Below are positions 45,497 to 53,827 of a stretch of DNA of 64,000 nucleotides, one piece after another; position 1 is the stretch's first letter; each line of letters opens with the position of its first letter. The stretch lies in the NCBI RefSeq assembly GCF_002217985.1, contig NZ_BCMI01000001.1:1-64000 (forward strand), read 5' to 3'. The notes beneath the pieces are model-generated. The model did not search any database and was not told where the DNA came from. It was given only the letters and a program-made list of their open reading frames with translations. The DNA is from Secundilactobacillus pentosiphilus (lineage in GTDB: Bacteria > Bacillota > Bacilli > Lactobacillales > Lactobacillaceae). Position numbers and translations under genes: made by a program.

Positions 45497-45536
45497 CGTT
45501 TGCCTCCTTGGTAAATTCAACAAATTAATCATAACA

Positions 45537-45578
45537 AAAAAACGTCCCGCCGGCTCATTTGAGCTGCGGAACGTTTTT
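45537..45578 (-). terminator. Terminator of map
   Basis: AAAAACGT-CCGC…GCGG-ACGTTTTT with an inner GCTCA…TGAGC stem, between map and menG on the minus strand. Confidence 0.75.
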
Positions 45579-45587
45579 CATTTTAAG

Positions 45588-46379
45588 TTAAAGGTACTTG
45601 GCATCTTCGACCGGGTCTTGAGAAGTTAAGATCTTAGGACCGTCTTTAGTGATGACCAAAGTATGTTCGTACTGAGCTGAAGGAGTACCGTCAGCTGAAA
45701 CGTAGTATTCCCAAGTATCACCAGGAACTTGCTTAGAAGCAATCTCCCAGGTACCAAGGTTAACCATTGGTTCGATAGTGATGGTCATGCCTTCACGTAA
45801 ACGTAAACCTTGACCAGGTTCGCCATAGTGAGGGACGTTGGGTTCTTCGTGCATGGTCGGTCCAATACCGTGACCAATCAACTCACGGACGTCGCCCATG
45901 TGGTTTTCGTCTTCAACGTAGTGCTGAATTGCGTAACCAATGTCACCGATCCGGTTACCGACAACGGCTTGGTCGATGCCCAAGTAAAGGGCTTTTTTAG
46001 TGACGTCCATTAAGTGCTGCTTTTCTTCGCTGATCTCGCCAACGGCGTAGGTCCAGCAAGAATCACTCATGAAGCCGTCCAAGTTGACCACCATATCAAC
46101 GGCAACAATGTCGCCGTTCTTAAGTAAGAGATCCTTACGAGGAATGGCGTGGGCAACTTCGTCGTTAACGCTGACGCAGGTAGCGTATTTGTAGCCTTCA
46201 AAACCCTTTTCTTCGGCCTTAGCGTGGTGTTCTTCGATGTAGTTGTTGGCAAACTTTTCGATGTCCCAGCTAGAAATACCTGGTTTGATGATGTCGCGTA
46301 GACCCAGGTGAACACCAGCTAAAACGGCACCGGATTTACGCATCATTTCAATTTCACGTTCTGATTTTAAAGTAATCAA
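45588..46379 (-). CDS. map: Methionine aminopeptidase, type I
   Basis: 263 aa. The pita-bread fold carries the metal ligands Asp (AVDMVVNLDGFMSD), His (LIGHGIGPTMHEEP) and Glu (TIEPMV, plus the late QYEHTLVIT). It removes the initiator Met. The start is TTG 46379 with AAGGAG 9 nt upstream, giving the conserved ITLKSEREIEMMRKSG N-terminus. Confidence 0.93.
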   Translation of the reverse strand: MITLKSEREIEMMRKSGAVLAGVHLGLRDIIKPGISSWDIEKFANNYIEEHHAKAEEKGFEGYKYATCVSVNDEVAHAIPRKDLLLKNGDIVAVDMVVNLDGFMSDSCWTYAVGEISEEKQHLMDVTKKALYLGIDQAVVGNRIGDIGYAIQHYVEDENHMGDVRELIGHGIGPTMHEEPNVPHYGEPGQGLRLREGMTITIEPMVNLGTWEIASKQVPGDTWEYYVSADGTPSAQYEHTLVITKDGPKILTSQDPVEDAKYL

Positions 46380-46450
46380 GAATTTATGCTCCTTTGTTCT
46401 TTTTGAATTCAACAGTTATAATGGTACACCAAAAACCGATGGTGTGGAAG

Positions 46451-46549
46451 CAAGCGTTTTGAGACTGGAGCATAAGGCGCTTTCGGCAAAAATCCATGGG
46501 TCTCGGATTTATGCCGAAAGCGCCTTATGTGCAAGTCTCAGCTTGCTGC
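46451..46549 (-). repeat. Family-2 hairpin element, copy B (inverted)
   Basis: A 25-bp stem with one mismatch (46471-46529) starts CATAAGGCGCTTTCGGCA. On the minus strand its flanks read GAGACTTGCAC before and GCTCCAGTCTCAAAACGCTTG after, matching copy A at 12104. The arms differ from copy A apart from the TAAATCC/GGATTTA core. It lies just upstream of map. Confidence 0.7.
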
Positions 46550-46799
46550 AACCCGAATAGGCAATGATGCCATTCCCCCTTATTTCTTTACCCAACAGTA
46601 ACCTTAAGCATTCATTAAATTTCTTGTTCCCGCTGCAATTCCTTGCTACAATGTTCTGCAACGATATGACTGACAATAGATAGGAGGTATGAAAAGTAAC
46701 TGTTTTGCTGTAAAAGAATATCAATCTTTGTAAAGCGGTGCTTCTATACTATTTCGTATTATCTGATAGCATATAAGTAGTGATTTATATGAATTTGAT
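46550..46799. other. Gene-free region upstream of the TnpB element
   Basis: No convincing gene or RNA. AT-rich near the element's left end. Confidence 0.35.
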
Positions 46800-46885
46800 T
46801 AAAGAGCTTTTTGGGATAAATCCATCCTGTATAATGTGAGGGACACCTCATCTTGGTGATTAAATTCAATAAGGCGGCACAACTG

Positions 46886-48064
46886 ATGTTACTCACCTAT
46901 AAAGTCGAAATTAAGCCGACTAAAAAACAAGCCTGGCAGATTGATTGTCATATTGGTGGCAGTCGTTGGGCCCATAACCTGTTTTTGGATATCAATCAGC
47001 AGCGCTACGAAATGGGTTACTGCTACTTAAACGCATACGCCTTTAGTAAGTGGTTTAACCATGAGTATCTAGAAGCTAATCCTGATGACAGGTGGATCAA
47101 GGATTTATATGCCAAATCGGTTAAACAGGCCTTCATCGATGCCGATATGGCTATGAAACGGTTCTTTAAGAAACTGAGTGATTTCCCACATTGGCGCTCG
47201 TTTAAACGTGGTCAGGGCTGTTACTACTTTGTTAAGAACGGTAAAACGCAAATCATCCCTTGTCAGCGCCACCGGATCAAGTTGCCGAAACTTGGCTGGG
47301 TACGCCTCAAAGAATTTGGCTACATTCCTACAGACTCAGAACACTTCGTTATCAAACAAGGCCGAATCAAATGCAAGGCTGGTCGGTATTATCTGACCTG
47401 TTTAGTGGAACAGGCTGAATTGCCGAAGTTAGAACTAACCGGTGAGCCCATTGGCATCGACCTTGGTTTAAAAGAATTTGCCATCTTAAATGATGGTACT
47501 TTGTATCATAATCAAAACAAAAGCAGCCGCGTAAGGCGCATCAGAAAACGTCTGCGCAGGCTGCAAAGAAAAATGTCCCGTCAGTATCACGCACTGAAAG
47601 CTAGAAGACAGAAAGAAGGGAAAACTGCTACTGATTTGAATCTAGCCAAAACTCAGCGGAAGGTGCAACGCTTGTATCAACGATTAACCAACATTCAGTT
47701 GGATTACCAAAATAAGATTATTGCTGCTGTGGTGAGAACCAAACCGCAGTGGGTAGCCTTAGAAGACTTGAATGTTAAAGGTATGATGAAAAATCGGCAT
47801 TTAGCTAAAGCGGTCAGTTACCAAGGCTTCTATAATTTTCGGCTTAAACTGATTGCTAAGTGTCAGCAGTTAGATATTCCGGTACACTTAACCAATCGTT
47901 TTGAACCAACTTCTAAAGTATGTCATCAATGTGGCCATAAAAAAGTTGATTTAAAACTGCAAGATCGGGTGTATGAATGTCAGAATTGCAGCTATACCGC
48001 GGATCGTGATATTAATGCGGCCCTGAATATCAGGGATACTGAAAACTTTGAATTAGCCTACTAA
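46886..48064 (+). CDS. tnpB: TnpB family RNA-guided nuclease (OrfB)
   Basis: 392 aa. An N-terminal OrfB helix-turn-helix domain is followed by a RuvC-like nuclease with Asp in GIDLGLKEF, Glu in ALEDLNVKGM and Asp in TADRDINAALNI. A four-cysteine zinc finger (CHQCGHK … CQNC) lies between. All key residues are intact, so the nuclease is probably active. ATG 46886 is the conserved start; the frame opens earlier at 46853. Family members cleave DNA guided by an RNA made from the element's right end. Confidence 0.92.
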   Translation: MLLTYKVEIKPTKKQAWQIDCHIGGSRWAHNLFLDINQQRYEMGYCYLNAYAFSKWFNHEYLEANPDDRWIKDLYAKSVKQAFIDADMAMKRFFKKLSDFPHWRSFKRGQGCYYFVKNGKTQIIPCQRHRIKLPKLGWVRLKEFGYIPTDSEHFVIKQGRIKCKAGRYYLTCLVEQAELPKLELTGEPIGIDLGLKEFAILNDGTLYHNQNKSSRVRRIRKRLRRLQRKMSRQYHALKARRQKEGKTATDLNLAKTQRKVQRLYQRLTNIQLDYQNKIIAAVVRTKPQWVALEDLNVKGMMKNRHLAKAVSYQGFYNFRLKLIAKCQQLDIPVHLTNRFEPTSKVCHQCGHKKVDLKLQDRVYECQNCSYTADRDINAALNIRDTENFELAY

Positions 48065-48176
48065 AACAGGCATCAGAGTATGTACCGGTGGCTAGCCGGG
48101 AATTAACGCTTGTGGACTATCATATCAACTGTATTAGCGAGTTTCATGCGGGGCAGGATAGGGAGAAGCAAGAATA
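48065..48176 (+). ncRNA. Putative omega (right-end) RNA of TnpB
   Basis: The ~110 nt after the tnpB stop are GC-richer than the surroundings, can fold (ACCGGTGGCTAGCCGG), and end in GAAGCAAGAAT. In TnpB systems this region plus the end of tnpB forms the guide RNA scaffold. The guide would then be the flanking DNA starting AATCTATAACTTTTTATAAG. Inferred by analogy only. Confidence 0.35.
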
Positions 48177-48215
48177 ATCTATAACTTTTTATAAGTTATC
48201 AGTAGCAGGGGTTAA

Positions 48216-48923
48216 ATGACATCACCGATCTTCGCTTTTTTTGATCCAACGTATATTTTAGTGATTGCTGGATTACTGTTATCCATGGCAGCTTCGGGTT
48301 ACGTTAATTCAACTTATGCTAAATATGACCGTTACCGCGCCCAGAGCGGCGTGACGGGGACAGCTGCTGCCCAATATATTTTGCAGCAGTCGGGTATTAA
48401 CAACGTTTCGGTGCATCCAATTGCTGGTAACTTAACCGATAACTATAATGGCAGCAACAAAACACTGAATTTGTCGGAATCAACGGCTAATTCATCTTCG
48501 GTCGCAGCGGTTGGTGTCGCGGCGCATGAATGCGGCCACGCGGTCCAAGATGCCCGGAATTATTTTCCAATGAGGCTGCGAACTGCTATTGTACCGGTTG
48601 CTAACTTGGGTTCAACGCTTTCTTTCCCACTGATTTTAGTTGGTGTGCTAATGGGAATGAACCAGACTTTGATTCACATCGGGATCCTCTTGTTTTCATT
48701 AGCACTGCTTTTTCAGCTAGTGACATTACCAGTGGAGTTTAACGCGTCGCACCGTGCACTGCGAATTCTCAGTGATGGCGGTTTGTTAACTGCTAATGAA
48801 GTGCCAATGGTTAGACGGGTGCTGACATCTGCGGCACTCACTTATGTTGCTGCTGCGTTAGCTACCTTTTTACAGCTCTTAAGATTAATCCTTCTCTTTG
48901 GTGGAAATCGTGACGACAATTAA
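48216..48923 (+). CDS. Membrane zinc metallopeptidase (YugP family)
   Basis: 235 aa. An N-terminal membrane helix, the zinc motif AAHECGHAVQDA near residue 107 and three further membrane helices match the YugP/DUF2268-like neutral zinc metallopeptidase family. Function in the cell is unknown. A weak GGGG site precedes ATG 48216. It lies immediately right of the TnpB element, 40 nt from its proposed end. Confidence 0.88.
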   Translation: MTSPIFAFFDPTYILVIAGLLLSMAASGYVNSTYAKYDRYRAQSGVTGTAAAQYILQQSGINNVSVHPIAGNLTDNYNGSNKTLNLSESTANSSSVAAVGVAAHECGHAVQDARNYFPMRLRTAIVPVANLGSTLSFPLILVGVLMGMNQTLIHIGILLFSLALLFQLVTLPVEFNASHRALRILSDGGLLTANEVPMVRRVLTSAALTYVAAALATFLQLLRLILLFGGNRDDN

Positions 48924-48971
48924 GCATGATTGACTTATAATGGTAGTAGGACGAAAAGGTTGGTGGAGATA

Positions 48972-49142
48972 ATGGACTTAATTTCATATTTAAAAGATCA
49001 AATTGAATTTTTAACTGAGCAGTTTAATCAAGCAGAAACAGATAAAGACGTAACGATGAAGTACATTACGGAGTCACGTTTGGACGAAGCAAAGAAGATT
49101 AAAAAAGCAATTGACGATGGCACAATTAACAGCCTGAGTTAA
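48972..49142 (+). CDS. Small helical protein, 56 aa
   Basis: The product (MDLISYLKDQIEFLTEQFNQ to DDGTINSLS) is amphipathic, helical and charged. ATG 48972 follows GGTGGAGA and a terminator comes at once after the stop, so a real gene is likely. Family not recognised. It may share a transcript with the protease gene 48 nt upstream. Confidence 0.65.
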   Translation: MDLISYLKDQIEFLTEQFNQAETDKDVTMKYITESRLDEAKKIKKAIDDGTINSLS

Positions 49143-49147
49143 TTTTG

Positions 49148-49174
49148 ACACGGCCAAGGTTGCCGTGTTTTTTT
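49148..49174 (+). terminator. Rho-independent terminator
   Basis: ACACGGC/GCCGTGT with a 7-nt loop and a run of seven T. Confidence 0.85.
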
Positions 49175-49261
49175 GTGCCGATATGTTTAGGCAAGCATGA
49201 CTTAAAAGTAAAATAAATTGTAGTTTTATCTGTGTTGTTGTTTAATCTACGTTTTGTGCAA

Positions 49262-49290
49262 TTGATTTTAGCCTCTTTTACGCTTATGAT
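49262..49290 (+). promoter_or_regulatory. Promoter of the second MFS gene
   Basis: TTGATT and TATGAT are separated by 17 nt, 25 nt before ATG 49316. Confidence 0.55.
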
Positions 49291-49315
49291 AATGGTAATA
49301 AGGGGGAATCTGAAG

Positions 49316-50695
49316 ATGAGTCAATCAACGACTACGTTATCCGGCCGCGCACGTTTGTGGTTCGTGATGACACTACTGATGGGGACATTTACAATGTCAA
49401 TTAGTCAATCAGCAGTGTCCACCGCCTACCCAACGTTGATGCGGTATTTTTCAATCTCAGCTTCAACAGTTCAGTGGTTAACGACGGGGTTCATGCTGAT
49501 TATGTGTATCATGATGCCGGTAAGTCCATGGCTGCTGAGTAATATTGGTTTTAAGTCATTATTTTTATCCGTTTTAATCATGTTCGATGTTGGGACACTG
49601 TTAATTATTTTAGCACCAAACTTTCCGTTAGTTCTCTTGGGACGTGCACTGGAAGCAATTGGTGTGGGCATCCTGTTTCCGTCGTATCAAACGGTTCTTT
49701 TAACCATTACACCCCGGGAAGAACGTGGCGGTGCCATGGGCTTGGCCGGATTGGTCATGGGGTCCGCACTAGCAGTTGGACCGATTATTTCTGGGATCGT
49801 TCTGCGTTTTACGACTTGGCAGGGATTGTTCATCGTCTTTATGATTATCATTACTTTGGTCATTTTACTGTCACTAAAAACGATCATTAACGTCATGCCG
49901 CAAGTGTCCTCGCACCTTGACTGGCTTTCAGTTGTCAGTTTAGTTGGCTTTATCGGGGTCCTTTATGTGATCAATTTGGTCGGTACGCCAGGTGTCAACT
50001 GGGGAAGTGCCAGTGTTATTTTGATCGTCAGCATTTTGTTGCTGCTATTTTTTGGTATCAGACAATTACGCTTAAAGGAACCGCTGCTTGATTTACGGGT
50101 CTTTAAGGTCGTGCAGTTTAATAAATCGGTCTGGTTAACCGGGCTGTCATATATTGCGCTGATCGTCGTCACCATTGTTTTTCCACTGTATTACCAAATT
50201 ATTTTGGGTGTTAGCCCGTTTATTTCAGGAATGGCGCTGGTTCCAGGGGCTGTGTTCCTAAGTATTTTGAATCCGGTAACCGGTCGATTAGCTGATAAAA
50301 TCGGCTTTAAAAAGGTTTTGCTGATTGGCATGACCATGATCTTAGTTGGCTGGGGTATCTTAGCATTGATTCCAGGTAAGTTCTCACTATGGGCAATGAT
50401 GCCGATTGCCATGCTGATTGAAGGCGGTAACGCCTTTGTGATGATGCCTGCGACTACTTTGGGTGCGGATGCACTGCCAAACGAAAAGGTTTCTCACGGG
50501 ACGGCCGTGATTACGACTATGCGTCAATTACTGGGGTCCACCGGGGTTGCTGTTGCAACGATTTTACTCTCGCTAGGGGGCGTTGCTACGGCGACACTAG
50601 GCAATTTCCATATTGCTTTCATTGTTTTCTTTATTCTGGAAATCATTGGTTTGCTTTTAGCTTTGAGTTTGAAAGATAAGAAAATTCAAGATTAA
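49316..50695 (+). CDS. MFS multidrug transporter, DHA2 family (second copy)
   Basis: 459 aa, 14 membrane helices, related to the pump at 25837 (shared TAYPTLMRYFSISASTVQWL / TAFPTLMKSFLISANTVQWL) but without a DUF4811 partner. Motif C is GLAGLVMGSALAVGPIISG. The start is ATG 49316 with AAGGGGGA 8 nt upstream; an earlier in-frame start at 49232 would contain the promoter. A single-gene unit. Substrate unknown. Confidence 0.88.
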   Translation: MSQSTTTLSGRARLWFVMTLLMGTFTMSISQSAVSTAYPTLMRYFSISASTVQWLTTGFMLIMCIMMPVSPWLLSNIGFKSLFLSVLIMFDVGTLLIILAPNFPLVLLGRALEAIGVGILFPSYQTVLLTITPREERGGAMGLAGLVMGSALAVGPIISGIVLRFTTWQGLFIVFMIIITLVILLSLKTIINVMPQVSSHLDWLSVVSLVGFIGVLYVINLVGTPGVNWGSASVILIVSILLLLFFGIRQLRLKEPLLDLRVFKVVQFNKSVWLTGLSYIALIVVTIVFPLYYQIILGVSPFISGMALVPGAVFLSILNPVTGRLADKIGFKKVLLIGMTMILVGWGILALIPGKFSLWAMMPIAMLIEGGNAFVMMPATTLGADALPNEKVSHGTAVITTMRQLLGSTGVAVATILLSLGGVATATLGNFHIAFIVFFILEIIGLLLALSLKDKKIQD

Positions 50696-50759
50696 TCAGG
50701 AGTATGACTGTCAGACTAAAAATCTTGACTAGATTAACCAATTTTTAGGTAAGAGGGTT

Positions 50760-50803
50760 AAAAGAAGAATCGAAATGCTAACGGCATTTTGGTGCTTCTT
50801 TTT
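50760..50803 (+). terminator. Terminator of the second MFS gene
   Basis: AAAAGAAG…GAAATGC / GCATTTT…CTTCTTTT, an imperfect stem with an internal loop and a T-run. Confidence 0.65.
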
Positions 50804-50806
50804 AAT

Positions 50807-51365
50807 TTACAATTATTATAATAAAACTACAAATTGGTGTGATTGCGGTAAATTGAGTCCCTAACTTGAAGAAGATTGCTGTGCAAGCTATCGAAACTTA
50901 TTGCTTTGTAATTGAGTCAGCTAATGTTGCACGGAACAATTATCACTTTTAGTAAAAATGGGATATTGATGTGAAAAATATTTGTTGATCTTTTTAAGCT
51001 AGTCAATTTGGAATTAAGCGAGAAATTAAACGGATATTTATAAAATATATAAATTAAGATAAGCTAATAATTGATAACATAGCTAGTTGAAGTATTGAAT
51101 AAAGGCGTGATTCATAGTATTCTGAATTGAGGTCAAGTATTGATTTGTAATGTAAACGATGAAGTGGTAATCGTTTAGCACTGGGTTAATTTAAATTATG
51201 AATTTATATTTTTGACGGCGAATTATTTTAGATGCTTATTTTTGATGTATATAAATATATATTTATGTAACCATTAGTGAGTGCGTGGCCAGTGACACTA
51301 AATTTGGTTGCCTTAATAATAAAAGATATTCGTATGCGGGCAAAATTCTTTTTGAGGTGTACATG
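50807..51365. other. AT-rich border of the aspartate region
   Basis: No gene seen. Base composition turns distinctly AT-rich here and stays so to about 60,400. It must hold the promoter of the ATP-grasp gene; several TATA-rich boxes make a single call unsafe. Confidence 0.4.
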
Positions 51366-52613
51366 ATGAAAATATATAAACAATTTGTTCCAGTTATTTT
51401 GGGAAGCGATTTTAACGCATATGGGATGGCTCGAGGATTTTTTGCAGAATATGGGATCAAATCTGAACTTTATGCAAAAGCACAATTGGCGCCTACAAGA
51501 TTCAGCAAAATTGTAAACATACACCTAGTAGAAAATTTTCAGGCTCCTAGTGTTTTTACTAAAAAGCTAGTCGAAGTAGCAATGCACTATGAACAGCAGC
51601 ATATCACCCCAGTACTCATTAGTTGTGGGGATGACTACACAGAGCTCGTTTCGAAGAATCGTAAGGAACTAGCTGCTCATTTTGTCTGTCCATATCCTGA
51701 GTATGACACCGTTGAACAATTGACCGATAAAGAAAAGTTTTATGAGGTTTGCGAAGCTACGGGCTTACCATATCCTAAAACGAAGATCATTTCTTCCAGT
51801 ATGGATTACCAGCATACTAAATCACCATTTGGCTATCCGGTAGCATTGAAAGCTGCTGATGCTGTTGAATGGCATAAGGGTAATTTTGATGAATATGAAA
51901 AGGCATATATCATTAAGGATGAAAAATTTTTGCAGCATATTCTAACGCGAATTTATGAAGATAGTCCGTACAAGGGGGATATGATTTTACAAGATTATAT
52001 TCCTGGCGATGACAGCAATATGCGAACCATTAACGTTTATGTTGATCAAAATCATCAGGTAAAATTAATGAGTTTGGGACACCCACTTCTAGAAGACCCT
52101 ACTCCGGATGCGGTGGGTAACTACGTCGCCATAATGCCCGCTTATGATGAGCAAATTTACGGTGCAATTAAGTCGTTTCTGGAAAAAGTTCACTATACTG
52201 GTTTTGTGAATTTTGATCTCAAATATGACAAGCGTGATCAGACTTTCAAGGTATTTGATTTAAATCCTCGTCAGGGCCGCAGCAGCTTTTTTGTCACTTT
52301 AAGTGGCGAAAATCTAGCCAGCATGCCAGTTAAAGACTATATTGAAAATAGCTTAAGTGGCGCTGAAACTATTTATGCAAATAAGGACACCCAAAAAGCA
52401 CGGCTTTGGTTAGGTGTGGGTGTTGGAACATTCAAAAAATATGCAAAAGATAATCAAATTAAGCAGGACGCACTGGAGTTAATTCGCCTCGGAAAAGTTG
52501 GCAATACTTATCATTTTACGAGTGATTGGAATCCTAAACGTTGGTTAATGGAGAAATACATTGATCATCGTTACGAAAATACGTTTAAACAGTATTTTGT
52601 TGAAAAGCAGTAA
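51366..52613 (+). CDS. ATP-grasp carboxylate-amine ligase, probable D-aspartate ligase
   Basis: About 415 aa. The N-terminal segment [24 protein letters not shown]…LAPTRFSKI resembles the peptidoglycan D-aspartate ligases (Asl group), which attach D-Asp to the lysine side chain of the wall precursor. A central ATP-grasp fold follows ([32 protein letters not shown]) with the late metal-binding stretch [17 protein letters not shown] 51366 has GAGG 8 nt upstream. Assignment rests on recalled similarity. An aspartate racemase encoded 6.5 kb downstream would provide D-Asp. Confidence 0.7.
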   Translation: MKIYKQFVPVILGSDFNAYGMARGFFAEYGIKSELYAKAQLAPTRFSKIVNIHLVENFQAPSVFTKKLVEVAMHYEQQHITPVLISCGDDYTELVSKNRKELAAHFVCPYPEYDTVEQLTDKEKFYEVCEATGLPYPKTKIISSSMDYQHTKSPFGYPVALKAADAVEWHKGNFDEYEKAYIIKDEKFLQHILTRIYEDSPYKGDMILQDYIPGDDSNMRTINVYVDQNHQVKLMSLGHPLLEDPTPDAVGNYVAIMPAYDEQIYGAIKSFLEKVHYTGFVNFDLKYDKRDQTFKVFDLNPRQGRSSFFVTLSGENLASMPVKDYIENSLSGAETIYANKDTQKARLWLGVGVGTFKKYAKDNQIKQDALELIRLGKVGNTYHFTSDWNPKRWLMEKYIDHRYENTFKQYFVEKQ

Positions 52614-52920
52614 CTCACGGCTTTTCGAAGAATTTTAAAGGACCATTTTTTCAGTTAAGGCTTAGTATTATTAAAAAAGCATTAGAAAAAATAGTGGAAA
52701 TTCACTTAATCATCATAGTTATTAAAGATAAATCAGCACTACCGGTAAAAAAACTTAAGTTTCATCCTTTTTTTAAAAAAGTGTTGGATAGGCCTTGCTA
52801 CGGGGTTTGTTGCAGGACACATAGCAGTTTAAAACTTGTAAATTAAAATAAATATAGCTTGTAAATTGACAAATCTGAAGTTGGGAATTAACATGAAGCC
52901 ATACTAAAAAATAATAATTA
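52614..52920. other. Gene-free AT-rich stretch before the T-box
   Basis: No gene seen. It contains the A/T blocks TTTTTTTTAAAAAA near 52770 and the tail of the ATP-grasp transcript. Confidence 0.35.
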
Positions 52921-53121
52921 AAAACCAATGAAGATGAATTATTAGCGCATTCGGAAATTTACAGCAAGCGATGATGATGGAAGATCGTAATTAACCAATG
53001 TGTGAAGACAGCATCCAGGCGGTAATCCGTGTAATTTTTTTCTTTCACGTTATCCAAGAGTGATAAATTTAAGGTGGTACAGCGTAACGCGCCCTTGTTA
53101 AAACAAGGGCGCGTTTTTTTA
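52921..53121 (+). promoter_or_regulatory. T-box riboswitch, specifier GAC (aspartate)
   Basis: The distal Stem I loop AGC…GATGATGGAAG and the T-box core AAGGTGGTACAGCG (53071-53084) are present, then a 13-bp GC-rich terminator ACGCGCCCTTGTT and complement with a T-run (53086-53120). Stem I closes as GCGCATT with AATGTGT, which puts GTGAA-GAC-A on the 3' side of the specifier loop, giving GAC at 53007-53009. Uncharged tRNA-Asp would stabilise the antiterminator. The variable T-box base is U, which would have to pair with the G discriminator of tRNA-Asp as a wobble. Confidence 0.85.
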
Positions 53122-53193
53122 TACATAATTACGGTGATTCATACACTTTTTGATAAATTTATACACACGTCAACTGTAAAAGGAGCGGTAGAA

Positions 53194-53290
53194 ATGAAAA
53201 TATCAGCAGATTTTAGCCACGGTTCTGGATAAATTAGATGGTTTGGTGAATTACAAATATGTCAGCCATGCGGGGCCAGAACATATATAA
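53194..53290 (+). pseudogene. Frameshifted mini-gene directly under the T-box
   Basis: A good AAGGAG site sits 8 nt before ATG 53194. The frame stops after 12 codons (MKISADFSHGSG), but the +1 frame continues as LATVLDKLDGLVNYKYVSHA to TAA 53290; the 97-nt span is 32 codons plus one base. This looks like the remnant of the gene the T-box once controlled. Family not recognised. Confidence 0.4.
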
Positions 53291-53299
53291 ATAAAACTA

Positions 53300-53424
53300 T
53301 CTCTTATCTTGATCTTTCGAGACCTAATCAATCTCGAGTTAAAGCAACTCATTCTGCTTTAGCGTTAAAAATGATCAATATAACCGTTGGCAGGGAATCT
53401 AATCGTGAGGTTAGGTTCTTTTTA
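53300..53424 (+). promoter_or_regulatory. Unrecognised structured leader with terminator
   Basis: Three hairpins in series: TCGAGA…TCTCGA, AAAGCA…TGCTTT, and a terminator GAATCTAA-TCGTGAG-G-TTAGGTTC followed by five T. The loop of the first hairpin (ACCTAA) is complementary to TTAGGT in the terminator's 3' arm, so a mutually exclusive fold is possible. It does not match a riboswitch class I know. It could simply end the upstream transcript. Confidence 0.4.
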
Positions 53425-53683
53425 TTACATAAATTAATTTTCCAAGATTTTGGTGGTGTACATCTTTGCGAAATTAGCTAAAAGTATTTAATAAAATTTT
53501 TTTAAGAATAAATTAAGATAATAAGAAATTTCACTTTTTTAAAATTAGTTTGTGAAGCATTGAGCCGCTTTCTCACTGCAATATAAGTAATTCTGAAATT
53601 TATTTATATAATTTTTTTATTGTTTAATTAGGGAAAATATTTTTTATTGTAAAAAAAAACGTGAGTGTTATAACTGATTTGGA

Positions 53684-53697
53684 TGGAAACGATTTCT
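53684..53697 (+). promoter_or_regulatory. Possible catabolite-responsive element (cre)
   Basis: TGGAAACGATTTCT matches the CcpA site consensus at 12 of 14 positions, 70-85 nt upstream of the aspD promoter region. Confidence 0.35.
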
Positions 53698-53768
53698 TGC
53701 CCCGCACAAAATGTCGTTCTCCGCCAAACTACTGGCCGGTAGAAAAAATAATTTGCACATTTAGTTAA

Positions 53769-53792
53769 TTGACTTGAACCGATTATTCAAGT
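53769..53792 (+). promoter_or_regulatory. Inverted repeat over the aspD promoter
   Basis: ACTTGAA-CCGATTA-TTCAAGT (53772-53792) is a perfect 7+7+7 inverted repeat that overlaps a -35-like TTGACT (53769-53774) 36-59 nt before ATG 53828. This is an operator-like position. No regulator gene is in the cluster. Confidence 0.5.
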
Positions 53793-53827
53793 TTTATGCT
53801 AAATGTCATGGAATGAGGTTATTAATT

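Larger units (their letters stand above)
46800..48176 (+). mobile_element. IS200/IS605-family element carrying only tnpB (IS1341-like)
   Basis: The boundaries are approximate. A TTGAT that could be the target-adjacent motif lies at 46795-46799, followed by TAAAGAGC. A small hairpin CACC…GGTG precedes the gene. On the right, the GC-rich stretch after the gene ends in GAGAAGCAAGAAT near 48176, which resembles right ends of this family. No tnpA is present, so mobility would need a transposase in trans. Confidence 0.6.

Noticed and set aside
46689-46733. 14-codon frame after AGGAGGT (MKSNCFAVKEYQSL)
   Set aside because: The ribosome site is one base from the ATG, too close to work, and there is no family support.
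53071-53084. T-box specifier read as AAG (Lys), AGA (Arg) or ACA (Thr)
   Set aside because: These frames do not leave the usual single purine between the codon and the lower stem as GAC-A does, and they do not fit the aspartate genes downstream.
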